Shown here: positions 1 to 8,647 of the stretch, piece after piece
Position numbering within the stretch: position 1 is the first letter of the stretch
Layout of the letters: every line of letters starts with the position of its first letter
Source of the DNA: Streptomyces sp. 2114.4
Lineage (GTDB): Bacteria > Actinomycetota > Actinomycetes > Streptomycetales > Streptomycetaceae
Assembly (NCBI RefSeq): GCF_900187385.1
Contig: NZ_FYEY01000001.1
Span: 4,216,001 to 4,280,000 of the forward strand
Length of the DNA: 64,000 bases
Direction of reading: 5' to 3'
Made by a program: the position numbers and the translations under genes
The notes under the pieces: model-generated
Databases searched by the model: none
What the model was told of the DNA's origin: nothing
The model's input: the letters and a program-made list of their open reading frames with translations, nothing else

Positions 1-396
1 GAGTACAAGCTCCAGTTCAAGGTCCAGCTCTCCGCCACCCGCCGGGGCGCGCGCCTCGCACGGCTCCTTGCCACCGAACAACTCCGGTCCTGGGGTCTGC
101 CGTTCGAATCCCCGGCCCACGTCATCGCCGAGCTGGCCGCGAACGCCGCCACGCACGGGTGCGTACCGGGCCGCGATTTCCGCCTTGCCGTGCTGTCTGA
201 CGCGGACACGCTCCGTATCGAGGTGACGGACGCGCGCGGTGACGAGCTTCCGGCCCCCCAGGCGTCAGGTCTACGGGAGTCGGGTCACGGACTGGTTCTG
301 GTCGAAGCGCTTGCCGACCGCTGGGGTACCTGCCGGGGGCCATTCCCGTGCAAGACGGTCTGGGCGGAATTCGACCTGCCGATGTGGGGCCGATGA
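1..396 (+). CDS. ATP-binding protein, RsbW/anti-sigma-like HATPase (5' truncated by window edge)
   Basis: The reading frame is open from base 1, so the start lies outside the window; 131 residues remain. It reads as a small Bergerat-fold (HATPase_c_2, RsbW/SpoIIAB-like) protein. The N-box is seen as ELAANAATHG, the central strand as RIEVTDAR, and the G-rich lid as SGHGLVLVEALADRWG followed by the typical tail CKTVWAEFDL. Streptomyces has dozens of these short ATPases; some are anti-sigma kinases and many sit beside helix-turn-helix partners. The family call is secure; the partner and any kinase activity are inference. Confidence 0.85.
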   Translation, partial: EYKLQFKVQLSATRRGARLARLLATEQLRSWGLPFESPAHVIAELAANAATHGCVPGRDFRLAVLSDADTLRIEVTDARGDELPAPQASGLRESGHGLVLVEALADRWGTCRGPFPCKTVWAEFDLPMWGR

Positions 397-749
397 GACC
401 CGGGGGAGGGAGGGGAGACGACTGGCGGCCCGTCAACCGGAGGCCGGGAAGCCGGACGCCGGGAAGCCAGGCGTCGGTGTGCCGAGCGCCGGGGGTTCGG
501 CCCGTAAAAGATCCATCACCCCAGGTAGAGAAACCTCTCCAACCCAGCCCAACCCAGCCCGACCCACCCCGGCGCGCCCCGCCGTCACTCGCTTGGGTGA
601 TCCATGACCGGAAGGCTCGCCTCCGCTGCCCTCGCCCATGCACTCTCGGCAGCAACAACCCCAAAATCCCGCACACATGCGACGGCCCCCGGCCGGGACT
701 GGCATCCCGATCGAGGGCCTGACCAACGAGGAAGACCGAACCCTTCCCT
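397..749. other. Gene-poor intergenic stretch with short C-rich repeats
   Basis: I see no convincing gene in these 353 bases; ORFs crossing it have the atypical codon use of shadows. It holds short direct repeats (GCCGGGAAGCC twice near 436-470, and CCAACCCAGC-type repeats near 539-570). It presumably carries the promoter of the next gene, but no confident -35/-10 pair is visible. Confidence 0.4.
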
Positions 750-1760
750 ATGGCTGAGCAAAAGCTTAATGCGCCTGCGCGCGCCCAGTACGAGATTCGG
801 CGATCCCCGGCCGGCGTCCGCAAGGTCACCGAGTACCAGGACTCCGGCTACACGATCGTCGGCAACCACCTCACCCAGCACCGGTCCCTGTCCGGCCTGG
901 CGATCGGGCTCGCCGCCCACATCCAGTCGCTGCCCGAGGGAGCGCCGGTCGACATCCGTTCGCTGGCCAAGCGCTTCCCGGAGGGACGGGACCGGATCGC
1001 CGCCGCCTTACGGGAGTTGGAGGCGAACGGCTACCTCGAACGGGTCAGGCGGCGCACCGATGACGGGCGGATGGTCACGCTCACGCTCTCGTACAACAAC
1101 CCGCAGGCCACCCGCGCCCGCCGCGCCCGCGAGGCCGCCGAGCAGGCCAAACGCCGCACGGCCGTCGAACCGCCCCCTCCCGCGCCGGACCCGGCCCCCG
1201 TAAGGCGGCCCCCGCAGCCGGACCCCGCGCCGAGGCCTTCCCCCGCACCGCCTTCCCCCGCATCACACCTACCGGAGCCCGTGGCCCGCGCGCACCACGC
1301 CCCCGCCGCCGCCCTCCTGGCGAACCTCCGCCGCGACGACCCCCGCCTGCTGCTCTCCGTACGGGACATCAACCGCCTCACTCCGCCGGTCGCCGCCTGG
1401 CTGGAACGCGGCGCCTCCCCGGACGCCGTACGCAACGCCCTGACCGCGGGCCTCCCGCCCGCACTCCGCCACCCGGCGGCCCTGCTCGCCCACCGGCTCA
1501 CGGAAGCCCTGCCCCCACCCCTCCCGGCGGCACCCACACCGCCCTGTGCCCCCAAGCTCCCGGCCCCACCACCGCTCCGGACCTGCGACGGCTGCGAGCG
1601 GGCCTTCCGTGCCCCCGCCCCGGGCCTCTGCCGCGACTGCCGCCACCCAGAGCCCCAGAGCAAGGAGCCGCCCAGCATGAAGCTGAGGACTCCGATGGGC
1701 ACGCCGGCAGAGATGCCGACAGAGATGAGGAGCGAGCGCCATGACGATGGCCCCCGATGA
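750..1760 (+). CDS. Winged helix-turn-helix protein with C-terminal zinc-ribbon-like cluster; contains a TTA codon
   Basis: 336 residues. Residues about 25-115 form a winged-helix domain of the type seen in Streptomyces helix-turn-helix proteins (SLAKRFPEGRDRIAAALREL, then GYLERV and a wing ending in MVTLTLSYNNP). The middle is a long Pro/Ala-rich linker. A second helical segment lies near 190-250. The end carries a CDGC...CRDC pair that could bind one metal ion. Codon 87 is TTA (1008-1010), rare in this genome, so translation may need the bldA tRNA. It overlaps the next gene by 20 bases, implying coupled translation. A DNA-binding role is likely; the regulon is unknown. Confidence 0.8.
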   Translation: MAEQKLNAPARAQYEIRRSPAGVRKVTEYQDSGYTIVGNHLTQHRSLSGLAIGLAAHIQSLPEGAPVDIRSLAKRFPEGRDRIAAALRELEANGYLERVRRRTDDGRMVTLTLSYNNPQATRARRAREAAEQAKRRTAVEPPPPAPDPAPVRRPPQPDPAPRPSPAPPSPASHLPEPVARAHHAPAAALLANLRRDDPRLLLSVRDINRLTPPVAAWLERGASPDAVRNALTAGLPPALRHPAALLAHRLTEALPPPLPAAPTPPCAPKLPAPPPLRTCDGCERAFRAPAPGLCRDCRHPEPQSKEPPSMKLRTPMGTPAEMPTEMRSERHDDGPR

Positions 1761-2328
1761 CGCGCAGCGGGACGCCCTTCTCTACCAGACCATGCGGGAG
1801 TTCGTTCAGTCGATGGCCGACACCCTTCCAGGAAAGTTCGAGATCACGAAGGAAGGGATTGTTCATGACACGAGGGCGCCTGTCGGGCCGCACGAGTTGA
1901 CCACACTACGAATCCGTAAACGCCTCGAAAAGGTGATGCCGGAACTACTGGTGGCCCATACGGGGACTCCCGACGTGGAGAGCCAGGCCGAGGGCATCAT
2001 GCGTCACCCCGATGTCATGGTGATCGCTGAGACGGACATGGAGGTCGAGGGGGCCTTCGATCCGCGTACGCTCCTCGCCGCCATCGAAGTCGTTTCCCGT
2101 TCCAACCCGGACAATGACTGGGTGAGCAAGATGCGCGACTATCCCCTGCTGGGTATCCCCGTGTATGCGATCTTCGATCCGCGTACGGGCTCGGGTGCGG
2201 TGCTCTCCGATATCCATCCGACCCCGAGCGGCCCCCGCTATGCGACCCGTAAGGAATTCGTCTACGGCGAGGACGTCACCGTCGGTGAGTGGACCATCAC
2301 GACGCAGGACCTCCCGCGTTACGCGTAG
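1741..2328 (+). CDS. Uma2 family protein (DUF820, PD-(D/E)XK nuclease-like fold)
   Basis: 195 residues. The sequence matches the Uma2/DUF820 family, which has a restriction-endonuclease-like fold. Visible landmarks are PHELTTLRIRKRLEK, the acidic strand HPDVMVIAE, the LLAAIEVVSRSNPDND active-site segment and the KMRDYPLLGIPVYAIFDPR motif. Family members are abundant in Streptomyces and cyanobacteria; their substrate is mostly unknown and no nuclease function is proven here. The start is the ATG at 1741, inside the 3' end of the upstream regulator gene; an in-frame ATG at 1747 is a possible alternative. Confidence 0.85.
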   Translation: MTMAPDDAQRDALLYQTMREFVQSMADTLPGKFEITKEGIVHDTRAPVGPHELTTLRIRKRLEKVMPELLVAHTGTPDVESQAEGIMRHPDVMVIAETDMEVEGAFDPRTLLAAIEVVSRSNPDNDWVSKMRDYPLLGIPVYAIFDPRTGSGAVLSDIHPTPSGPRYATRKEFVYGEDVTVGEWTITTQDLPRYA

Positions 2329-2804
2329 CTCCGGGAGCCTCACCTCTACAGGGACGTCAGCGCATCGTCCGGGCGCGCTGTGCCGCTCGCGGGGGCCCAC
2401 CGGTCCGTTCGCTCCTTCTGATCGTCAAGTGCCCTCGGTCACTCCTCTGTGCGGCCTGGGCCCACGTCGCAGCCGACGGAAATTCCCGGGTGAGCTGCGC
2501 TCTTGGCCCCGGCAGGTGAACTGCTCTTGTTTGTGAGGGAGTTGGCAATGGAAGGCTCGTGCTGCGCGCGCTTCTCTCCGCGCTCGCCTCTACGAATAGC
2601 CGGACATTGAGCTATCAGTCGGTCCAAACGCCACGATGGTCTGCCACGTCAGAGTTTCACAGAATCCTCAAACTCAAGACAGCTCAAGATCCGCGCATCC
2701 GGGTTCCCGAGGGAGGGGTGGACTAGTACGTTCGTGGATGACCAAGAACGGGCGCGGTATCTGACCCATACTGCCCCGTGTGAAAAGTTGAATGGGGAAA
2801 TTCA
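2329..2804. other. Long leader region ahead of two tiny ORFs
   Basis: About 475 bases without a supported gene and with lower GC than its surroundings toward the right end. Just before the first small ORF there is an inverted repeat, TTGAAT at 2788-2793 and ATTCAA at 2800-2805. It encloses a purine-rich GGGGAAA that would be the ribosome site and it touches the ATG, so a small hairpin could mask the start. No terminator or RNA gene was recognised. Confidence 0.35.
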
Positions 2805-2960
2805 ATGAAGAGCCTTGCCTCGGGTGCGGTGGCGGGCGGAGCCGGGGCGCTGGTCGCCGGCCGGTACGTCAGCAAGGGCGTCACCTCGGACCTCGCCTCG
2901 GACATCGCGACGAAGACCGTTGGGGGCAGCGACGCCGCCTGCCTCTCGGCTCTCGCCTAA
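2805..2960 (+). CDS. Small hypothetical protein, 51 aa
   Basis: I do not recognise this protein. It starts at the ATG at 2805 after a GGGGAAA purine run. Residues 5-22 are Gly/Ala-rich and moderately hydrophobic (SGAVAGGAGALVAGRY), followed by a Ser/Thr/Asp-rich polar tail with a single Cys near the C-terminus (DAACLSALA). It is followed after 17 bases by another small ORF, so the two may be cotranscribed. It could be a small membrane peptide, or not a gene at all; no modifying enzyme lies nearby that would make it a peptide natural-product precursor. Confidence 0.45.
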   Translation: MKSLASGAVAGGAGALVAGRYVSKGVTSDLASDIATKTVGGSDAACLSALA

Positions 2961-2977
2961 AGGCTTAGGAAATCCTG

Positions 2978-3160
2978 ATGGGCAAGATTGCATTTACTGT
3001 TCTCTGGGCCGGTGTGCTCATCGCGGTGAACAGGGTGCTGGAGCACGCCATCTGGGCTCAGTATCTGGCGATATTCGCCCTGGCGGGAATTTACGCCTTC
3101 ACCGTCGACAAGGTGCCGGGGCCGCGCGGAAAGAGCAGCCGGGAAAGCTCAAGGGTATGA
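2978..3160 (+). CDS. Small membrane protein, 60 aa
   Basis: The protein has two hydrophobic stretches (IAFTVLWAGVLIAV, residues 4-17, and AQYLAIFALAGIYAF, residues 27-41) joined by a short polar loop. It ends in a basic, Ser-rich cytoplasmic tail. TTAGGA lies about nine bases before the ATG. The 3' end nearly abuts the convergent osaB gene. Family not recognised; a helical hairpin in the membrane is the only supportable statement. Confidence 0.55.
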   Translation: MGKIAFTVLWAGVLIAVNRVLEHAIWAQYLAIFALAGIYAFTVDKVPGPRGKSSRESSRV

Positions 3161-3163
3161 GTT

Positions 3164-4048
3164 TCACGTCCCGCGGCTGACCAGCAACCTGCCGACCGCT
3201 TCCTCCAGTTCGGTGATGCGGTCGGCAAGGCGCTCCTTGTCGGAGCCTTTTGCGTCGCGCAGGAGGAGTTCCACCTCGGCGAGCTGGCCGGCGATGTCCG
3301 CGAGGCGGGATGCGTCGCCGGCGCCGGGCGCCGTGGGCTGCGTGGGCTGCCGGTACGGCTCCGCAGGCGTCGGGGCGCCGGGGCCCCCCGGGGGGATGGG
3401 AGGGTGCTCGGCCACCCCCGATCCCGTGGGCGAGGATGCGGGCGGGGGCGACGTCGCGTCCGAAGGTGCAGCCGCTTCCGTTCCGGCTGCGGAGGCTGCC
3501 GCGCTGGTGGTCATGGGCGTGGTCGTTCCTGTCGGCGCCGCCGGGGCCGTGGTGGTCGCGGTCGTCGCGGGCGGTGGGCCCTCGTCCGCAGGGTGGTCGT
3601 CCGACGTCAGCAGGCGCTTCAACTGTTCGGCCTGGGCGGCAAGTTGGCGGTTCTTGCGGTGGAGGTCGAGGAACACGTTCACCTTGGTGCGCAGCAGCCA
3701 GGGGTCGAAGGGCTTGATGAGGAAGTCGGCGGCGCCGACCGTGTAGCCGCGGTAGGCGTAGTTGGGGTCGACCGAGGCGCCGGTGAGGAGAATGATCGGG
3801 ACGTCCTTGGTCTGGTCCAGGCCCTTGATGTTGGCGGCGGTCTCGAAGCCGTTCATGCCGGGCATCAGCACATCGATGAGGACGACCGCGAATTCCTCGC
3901 GGAGCATGGCCTTCAGGGCCTCTTCGCCGGATCGCGCGCGGACCACCTTCTGGGTGAGCGAGCCCAGTACGGCTTCCAGTGCGACGAGGTTTTCCTCCAT
4001 GTCGTCGACGATGAGGATGCTGGATGAGGTGTCCGGTGCGGTCGTCAT
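3164..4048 (-). CDS. osaB: Response regulator with C-terminal coiled coil, OsaB-like
   Basis: 294 residues. An N-terminal receiver domain (about 10-130) has the acidic pair in ILIVDDMEEN, the phosphoacceptor Asp in VVLIDVLMPGMNG, the Thr in ILLTGA and the Lys in LIKPFDPW. No DNA-binding domain follows. Instead there is a coiled segment (NRQLAAQAEQLKRLL), a Thr/Ala/Pro-rich linker and a C-terminal coiled coil (LAEVELLLRDAKGSDKERL...). This matches the OsaB osmoadaptation regulator of Streptomyces coelicolor. The gene starts inside the end of osaA (ATGA overlap), so the two are translationally coupled. Likely function: output partner of OsaA in osmotic stress and development, acting through protein contacts rather than DNA binding. 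The gene symbol rests on architecture and context. Confidence 0.85.
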   Translation of the reverse strand: MTTAPDTSSSILIVDDMEENLVALEAVLGSLTQKVVRARSGEEALKAMLREEFAVVLIDVLMPGMNGFETAANIKGLDQTKDVPIILLTGASVDPNYAYRGYTVGAADFLIKPFDPWLLRTKVNVFLDLHRKNRQLAAQAEQLKRLLTSDDHPADEGPPPATTATTTAPAAPTGTTTPMTTSAAASAAGTEAAAPSDATSPPPASSPTGSGVAEHPPIPPGGPGAPTPAEPYRQPTQPTAPGAGDASRLADIAGQLAEVELLLRDAKGSDKERLADRITELEEAVGRLLVSRGT

Positions 4049-7000
4049 GATTGCTCCCCGGCTGCCGTTCCCCGCCCGTCCTGGCCGGTACTTTCGGCGT
4101 CCTGCCCCGTGCCCTCGGTGGCCTGGCCCGCGCTGTCCGGGTAGACGCCCTTGGGGCCGACGGCCTCCGGGCGCGGGACCGGATCGGCTTCCGGATGCGG
4201 GACCGGTTCGGCTTCCGGACGCGGAACCGGATCGGCCTCCGGATGCGGAACCGCATGGCCCTCCTGCGGGTCCAGAAGGCCGCAGATCACGGACAGCAGG
4301 CGGTCCACATCCACCGGCTTGGGGATGTAGTCGTTGGCCCCGCTCTCGATCGCCCTTTCGCGGTCGCCCGGCATGGCCTTCGCGGTGAGCGCGATGACCG
4401 GCAGGTCGGCGAATCGAGGCGCTTGTCGGATCGCCTTGATCATCTCGTAACCATCCATTTCCGGCATCATGATGTCCATCAGCACCAGCGAGACGTCCGG
4501 TGTCCGGTCAAGGACCTCCAGCCCCTCGCGGCCGTTCTCGGCGTATTTGACGCTGATCCCGACCCGGCCCAGTACGTGCGTGAGCGCGAAGACATTGCGG
4601 ATGTCGTCGTCGACGATGAGGATGCGGCGGTTGGCCAGCACCTCGCCGGGGCGTCCGCTGAGCCAGTCCCTGAGGCGGGTGGTCTCGGGCCAGGTGACAT
4701 CGCCGCCGTCGGGGGAGGGGGCACCCGGGCGCTGGTCCGGGTGCGGAGCCTGGTCCTGTTCTGTCTGGGTGGGGAAGACATCGCTGACGCTGCCGGGAGG
4801 GCTGCTCCGCGGGGTGGTTGCGGTCGGGCCGGGCGGCGTGGCCGTGAGCTGTTCGGCCAGGACGGGGCGGGCGGGGCCGGCCTGTGCGGTGCTGTCCGCG
4901 GGGCGGGTGGCGGCGGTGGGGCTCGGGGCGGGGAAGGGGCCCGTGTAGCGCGCGGGCACATACAGGGTGAAGGTCGAGCCGACGCCCGGCTCGCTCTCGG
5001 CGATGATCCGGCCGCCGAGCAGCGCGGCCATATCGCGGCTGATGGACAGGCCGAGGCCGGTGCCGCCGTATTTGCGGTTGGTGGTGCCGTCGGACTGCTG
5101 GAACGCCTCGAAGATGCCGTCGAGCTTTTCCGGTGAGATGCCGATGCCGGTGTCCTTGACGGAGAGGGCGATGACGTCGTCGGCGGTGCGGAGGGATTCC
5201 TCCTCGAAATCCGTGCCGGGGACGCGTTCGACGATGAGTTCCACGCCGCCCGAGGAGGTGAACTTCACGGCGTTGGACAGGAGGTTGCGCAGGATCTGCT
5301 GGAGGCGCTGTTCGTCGGAGAAGAGCTCCTTGGGGACTCTCTCGCCGACCTTGACGTCGAAGGTGAGGCCGCGGTCGACGGTGAGCGGCCGGAAGGTGGC
5401 GCGGACGTAGTCGAGCAGTTTGATCAGCGGCAGGGCCTTGGGGTGGACGTCCATCCGGCCGGCCTCGATCTTCGACAGGTCGAGGATGTCGTTGATGAGC
5501 TGGAGGAGGTCGGAGCCCGCCCGGTGGATGGTGACGGCGAACTCCACCTCCTGGGCGGAGAGCCGGCCCTCGGGGTTGTCGGCGAGGAGCCGGGAGAGCA
5601 CCAGCAGGGAGTTGAGCGGGGTGCGCAGCTCGTGCGACATGTTCGCCAGGAACTCCGACTTGTACTGGGAGGAGGTGGCGAGGAGGGCCGCCTTCTCCTC
5701 CAACTCGGCGTTCGTCAGCTGGAGTTCGTCGGAGCGCTGGCGGAGCTCGGCGGTCAGCCGCTGGGACTCCGACAGCAGCGACTCCGTACGGGAGTTGGCG
5801 ATGATGGTGTTGATCGAGACGCCGATGGTGTTCACGAACTGGTCGATGAAGGCGAGGTGGACCTCGCTGAACCGGCTGAAGGAGGCCAGCTCGATGACGC
5901 CGAGCACCTGGTCCTCGAAGAGGACCGGGAGGATGACGATGCTGGCCGGGGCCGCGGCGCCGAGCCCGGAGCTGATGGTGATGTAGTCGGGCGGGACGGC
6001 GTCGACGACGATGCGCTTCTTCTCCATGGCGGCCTGGGTGATCAGGCCCCAGCCGGGGGTGCCCAGCCGCAGCCTCGGCAGCGAGCGGCGGCCCTCGGGC
6101 TGGCCGGTGCCGTAACCGGCGATCAGCTCCAGGCCCTCGCCCGGCTCGGCGCCCGCTTCCGCCAGGAAGAACGCGCCGAACTGCGCATTCACCAGCGGGG
6201 TCAGCTCGCGCAGGATCAGGTCGGCGACCTCGACCAGGTCGCGGTGGCCCTGCATCAGGCCGGCGATACGGGCCAGGTTGGACTCCAGCCAGTCCTTGGC
6301 GCGGGTGGTCTCGCGGAGGTTGGCGACCATCAGGTTGACGTTGTTCTTCAGGGCCGCGACCTCGCCCTGGGCGTCCACGGTGATCGAGCCGGACATATCG
6401 CCCTGGGTGACCGCGCTGGCCACCTCGGCGATCGCCCGGACCTGCGTGGTCAGGTTCAGCGCCAGCTCGTTGACGCTGGTGGTCAGCCGCTTCCAGGTGC
6501 CGTAGACGCCCTCGACGCGGGCCTGGCCGCCGAGCTGGCCCTCGCTGCCGACCTCGCGGGCGACGCGGGTCACCTCGGACGAGAACGACGACAGGGTGTC
6601 GACCATCGTGTTGATGGTCGTCTTGAGCTCCAGGATCTCGCCGCGGGCGTCGACGTCGATCTTCTTGGACAGGTCGCCCTTGGCCACGGCGGTGGCGACC
6701 TGGGCGATGTTGCGGACCTGGGAGGTCAGGTTGTCGGCCATGAAGTTGACGTTGTCGGTGAGGTTCTTCCACACGCCGGAGACGCCGTGGACCTGGGCCC
6801 GGCCGCCCAGCCGTCCCTCGGTGCCGACTTCGCGGGCGACGCGGGTGACCTCGTCCGCGAAAGCCCGCAGCTGCTGGACCATCGTGTTGACCGTGTCCTT
6901 CAGCTCCAGGATCTCGCCGCGGGCGTCGACGTCGATCTTCTTGGACAGGTCGCCGTTGGCGACGGCCGTGGTGACCTGGGCGATGTTGCGGACCTGGGAG

Positions 7001-8523
7001 GTCAGGTTGAGCGCCATGAAGTTGACGTTGTCGGTGAGGTCCTTCCAGACCCCGGAGACGTCCCTGACCTGCGCCTGACCGCCGAGGTTTCCTTCGGTGC
7101 CGACCTCGCGGGCGACGCGGGTGACCTCGTCGGCGAAGGCGGAGAGCTGGTCGACCATGGTGTTGATCGTGGTCTTGAGCTCCAGGATCTCGCCCTTGGC
7201 CTCCACGGTGATCGTCTTGCCGAGGTCGCCCTCCGCGACGGCGGTGGCGACCAGGGCGATGTTGCGGACCTGGGAGGTCAGGTTGTCCGCCATGAAGTTG
7301 ACGCTCTCGGTGAGGTCCTTCCAGACCCCGGAGACGCCCCGGACCTGCGCCCGGCCGCCCAGCCGCCCTTCGGTGCCGACCTCGCGGGCGACGCGGGTGA
7401 CCTCGTCGGCGAAGGCGGAGAGCTGGTCGACCATCGTGTTGATCGTCGACTTCAGCTCCAGGATCTCGCCGCGGGCGTCCACGGTGATCTTCTGGCTCAG
7501 GTCGCCGTTGGCGACGGCCGTGGTGACCTGGGCGATGTTGCGGACCTGCCAGGTCAGGTTGGACGCCATGAAGTTGACGTTGTCGGTGAGGTCCTTCCAG
7601 ACCCCGGAGACGCCCCGGACCTGCGCCCGGCCGCCCAGCTGGCCCTCGGTGCCGACCTCGCGGGCGACCCGGGTGACCTCGTCGGCGAAGGCGCGCAGCT
7701 GGTCGACCATCTTGTTGACGGTGAGCTTCAGCTCCAGCAGCTCGCCGGTGGCCTCGACGGTCACCTGCTGGGTCAGGTCGCCGGTGGCCACCGCGGTGGT
7801 GACCACGGCGATGTCCCTGACCTGCGCGGTCAGCCGCGACGCCATGGTGTTGACCGCCTCGGTCACATGGAGCCAGTCGCCGGAGAGCCCCTGGACCTTG
7901 GCCCGGCCGCCGAGCCGGCCCTCGGTGCCGACCTCGCGGGCGACCCGGGTGACCTCGCCGGTGAACAGCGACAGCTGGTCGACCATGCGGTTCACCCCGC
8001 TGCCCAGCCGGCGCAGATCGCCGCGGAGCGCGCGGTTGCCGTCGTGCAGATCGACCCGCTGGGTCAGGTCGCCGTCGGCCACCGCGTCCAGTACCCGGGT
8101 GGCCTTGGCGAGTGGGACCACCAGCGCCTGGAGCACGGTGTTGGCCGCCTCGATATTCGTCGTCCAGGTCCCCTGGCCGGGACTGGCGGAGATCCGCTCG
8201 TCCAGCCGGCCCTGCCGGATGATCTCGCTGCGCACGCGTTGCAGCTCGGAGGAGAGGTGGGCGTTGCGGGCGGCGATCTGGTTGAAGACGCCCGTCATAT
8301 CGGCCACCACGCCATCCGTGGAGGAGCCGCCCTGCGGGATATCCGCACGGGCGGTGAAATCCCCGTCCCGCAGCGCAATCATCGCCGCGAGGAGAGGCCG
8401 TAGCTCACTGGTGCGGACCCACTGTCCGTCGTGCCGGGGGGCGGGGGGCTGCGGGGGCTCAGTGGGCTCGGGAGGCTCCGGGGGCGAAGAAGCGGACTCG
8501 GGCCGGGCCGGGTCGAGCGCCAT
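4045..8523 (-). CDS. osaA: Giant HAMP-repeat hybrid histidine kinase, OsaA-like
   Basis: 1,492 residues from the ATG at 8523, which has GGGGGGA about eleven bases upstream; an in-frame ATG at 8598 would add 25 residues. Order: a disordered Pro-rich start; about eight HAMP units (GDL/GDF signatures) separated by six copies of a linker bearing EVTRVAREVG; a GAF domain; a coiled coil; a HisKA domain with FLANMSHELRTPL; an HATPase with ILRNLLSNAVKF and DTGIGI; a low-complexity linker; a receiver with VLMDIMMPEMDG; and a tail of VPxPEA repeats. No membrane segment is evident, so sensing is probably cytosolic. Architecture and context fit OsaA, the osmoadaptation hybrid kinase. It is divergent from the OsaC-like gene. 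Confidence 0.88.
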   Translation of the reverse strand: MALDPARPESASSPPEPPEPTEPPQPPAPRHDGQWVRTSELRPLLAAMIALRDGDFTARADIPQGGSSTDGVVADMTGVFNQIAARNAHLSSELQRVRSEIIRQGRLDERISASPGQGTWTTNIEAANTVLQALVVPLAKATRVLDAVADGDLTQRVDLHDGNRALRGDLRRLGSGVNRMVDQLSLFTGEVTRVAREVGTEGRLGGRAKVQGLSGDWLHVTEAVNTMASRLTAQVRDIAVVTTAVATGDLTQQVTVEATGELLELKLTVNKMVDQLRAFADEVTRVAREVGTEGQLGGRAQVRGVSGVWKDLTDNVNFMASNLTWQVRNIAQVTTAVANGDLSQKITVDARGEILELKSTINTMVDQLSAFADEVTRVAREVGTEGRLGGRAQVRGVSGVWKDLTESVNFMADNLTSQVRNIALVATAVAEGDLGKTITVEAKGEILELKTTINTMVDQLSAFADEVTRVAREVGTEGNLGGQAQVRDVSGVWKDLTDNVNFMALNLTSQVRNIAQVTTAVANGDLSKKIDVDARGEILELKDTVNTMVQQLRAFADEVTRVAREVGTEGRLGGRAQVHGVSGVWKNLTDNVNFMADNLTSQVRNIAQVATAVAKGDLSKKIDVDARGEILELKTTINTMVDTLSSFSSEVTRVAREVGSEGQLGGQARVEGVYGTWKRLTTSVNELALNLTTQVRAIAEVASAVTQGDMSGSITVDAQGEVAALKNNVNLMVANLRETTRAKDWLESNLARIAGLMQGHRDLVEVADLILRELTPLVNAQFGAFFLAEAGAEPGEGLELIAGYGTGQPEGRRSLPRLRLGTPGWGLITQAAMEKKRIVVDAVPPDYITISSGLGAAAPASIVILPVLFEDQVLGVIELASFSRFSEVHLAFIDQFVNTIGVSINTIIANSRTESLLSESQRLTAELRQRSDELQLTNAELEEKAALLATSSQYKSEFLANMSHELRTPLNSLLVLSRLLADNPEGRLSAQEVEFAVTIHRAGSDLLQLINDILDLSKIEAGRMDVHPKALPLIKLLDYVRATFRPLTVDRGLTFDVKVGERVPKELFSDEQRLQQILRNLLSNAVKFTSSGGVELIVERVPGTDFEEESLRTADDVIALSVKDTGIGISPEKLDGIFEAFQQSDGTTNRKYGGTGLGLSISRDMAALLGGRIIAESEPGVGSTFTLYVPARYTGPFPAPSPTAATRPADSTAQAGPARPVLAEQLTATPPGPTATTPRSSPPGSVSDVFPTQTEQDQAPHPDQRPGAPSPDGGDVTWPETTRLRDWLSGRPGEVLANRRILIVDDDIRNVFALTHVLGRVGISVKYAENGREGLEVLDRTPDVSLVLMDIMMPEMDGYEMIKAIRQAPRFADLPVIALTAKAMPGDRERAIESGANDYIPKPVDVDRLLSVICGLLDPQEGHAVPHPEADPVPRPEAEPVPHPEADPVPRPEAVGPKGVYPDSAGQATEGTGQDAESTGQDGRGTAAGEQS
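4155..4275 (-). repeat. Coding tandem repeat at the 3' end of osaA
   Basis: The DNA alternates near-identical units of about 24 bases that encode the peptide pattern VPHPEADPVPRPEAEP. This gives a rigid, acidic and Pro-rich tail after the receiver domain. Repeats of this kind vary in copy number between strains. Confidence 0.7.
6390..8100 (-). repeat. Six tandem ~276-bp coding repeats (HAMP plus linker) in osaA
   Basis: The sequence encoding EVTRVAREVGTEG recurs six times at close to 276-base spacing (near 6550, 6830, 7100, 7375, 7650 and 7925 on the plus strand). Each is followed by a conserved HAMP unit ending in GEILELK. The copies are highly alike at DNA level, so the region is prone to unequal recombination and to assembly collapse. 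Confidence 0.85.
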
Positions 8524-8647
8524 GGCACACCATCCCCCCAATGATTGTTGCGGAGAGAGCCATTCGAGCAGGGTGATCCATTTGGGCAGATATGACATAG
8601 TATAAAGCGCTTGTAATCAGTTTTTCCCGGCATATTCAGGGGGCGCA

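Noticed and set aside
2805..2960. Possible RiPP (lanthipeptide-like) precursor because of a Ser/Thr-rich tail and a C-terminal Cys
   Set aside because: Only one Cys, no recognisable leader, and no modification, protease or transport genes nearby.
5443..8403. A 986-residue plus-strand frame opposite osaA
   Set aside because: It is the complement of the HAMP repeats; high-GC third positions keep the opposite frame open.
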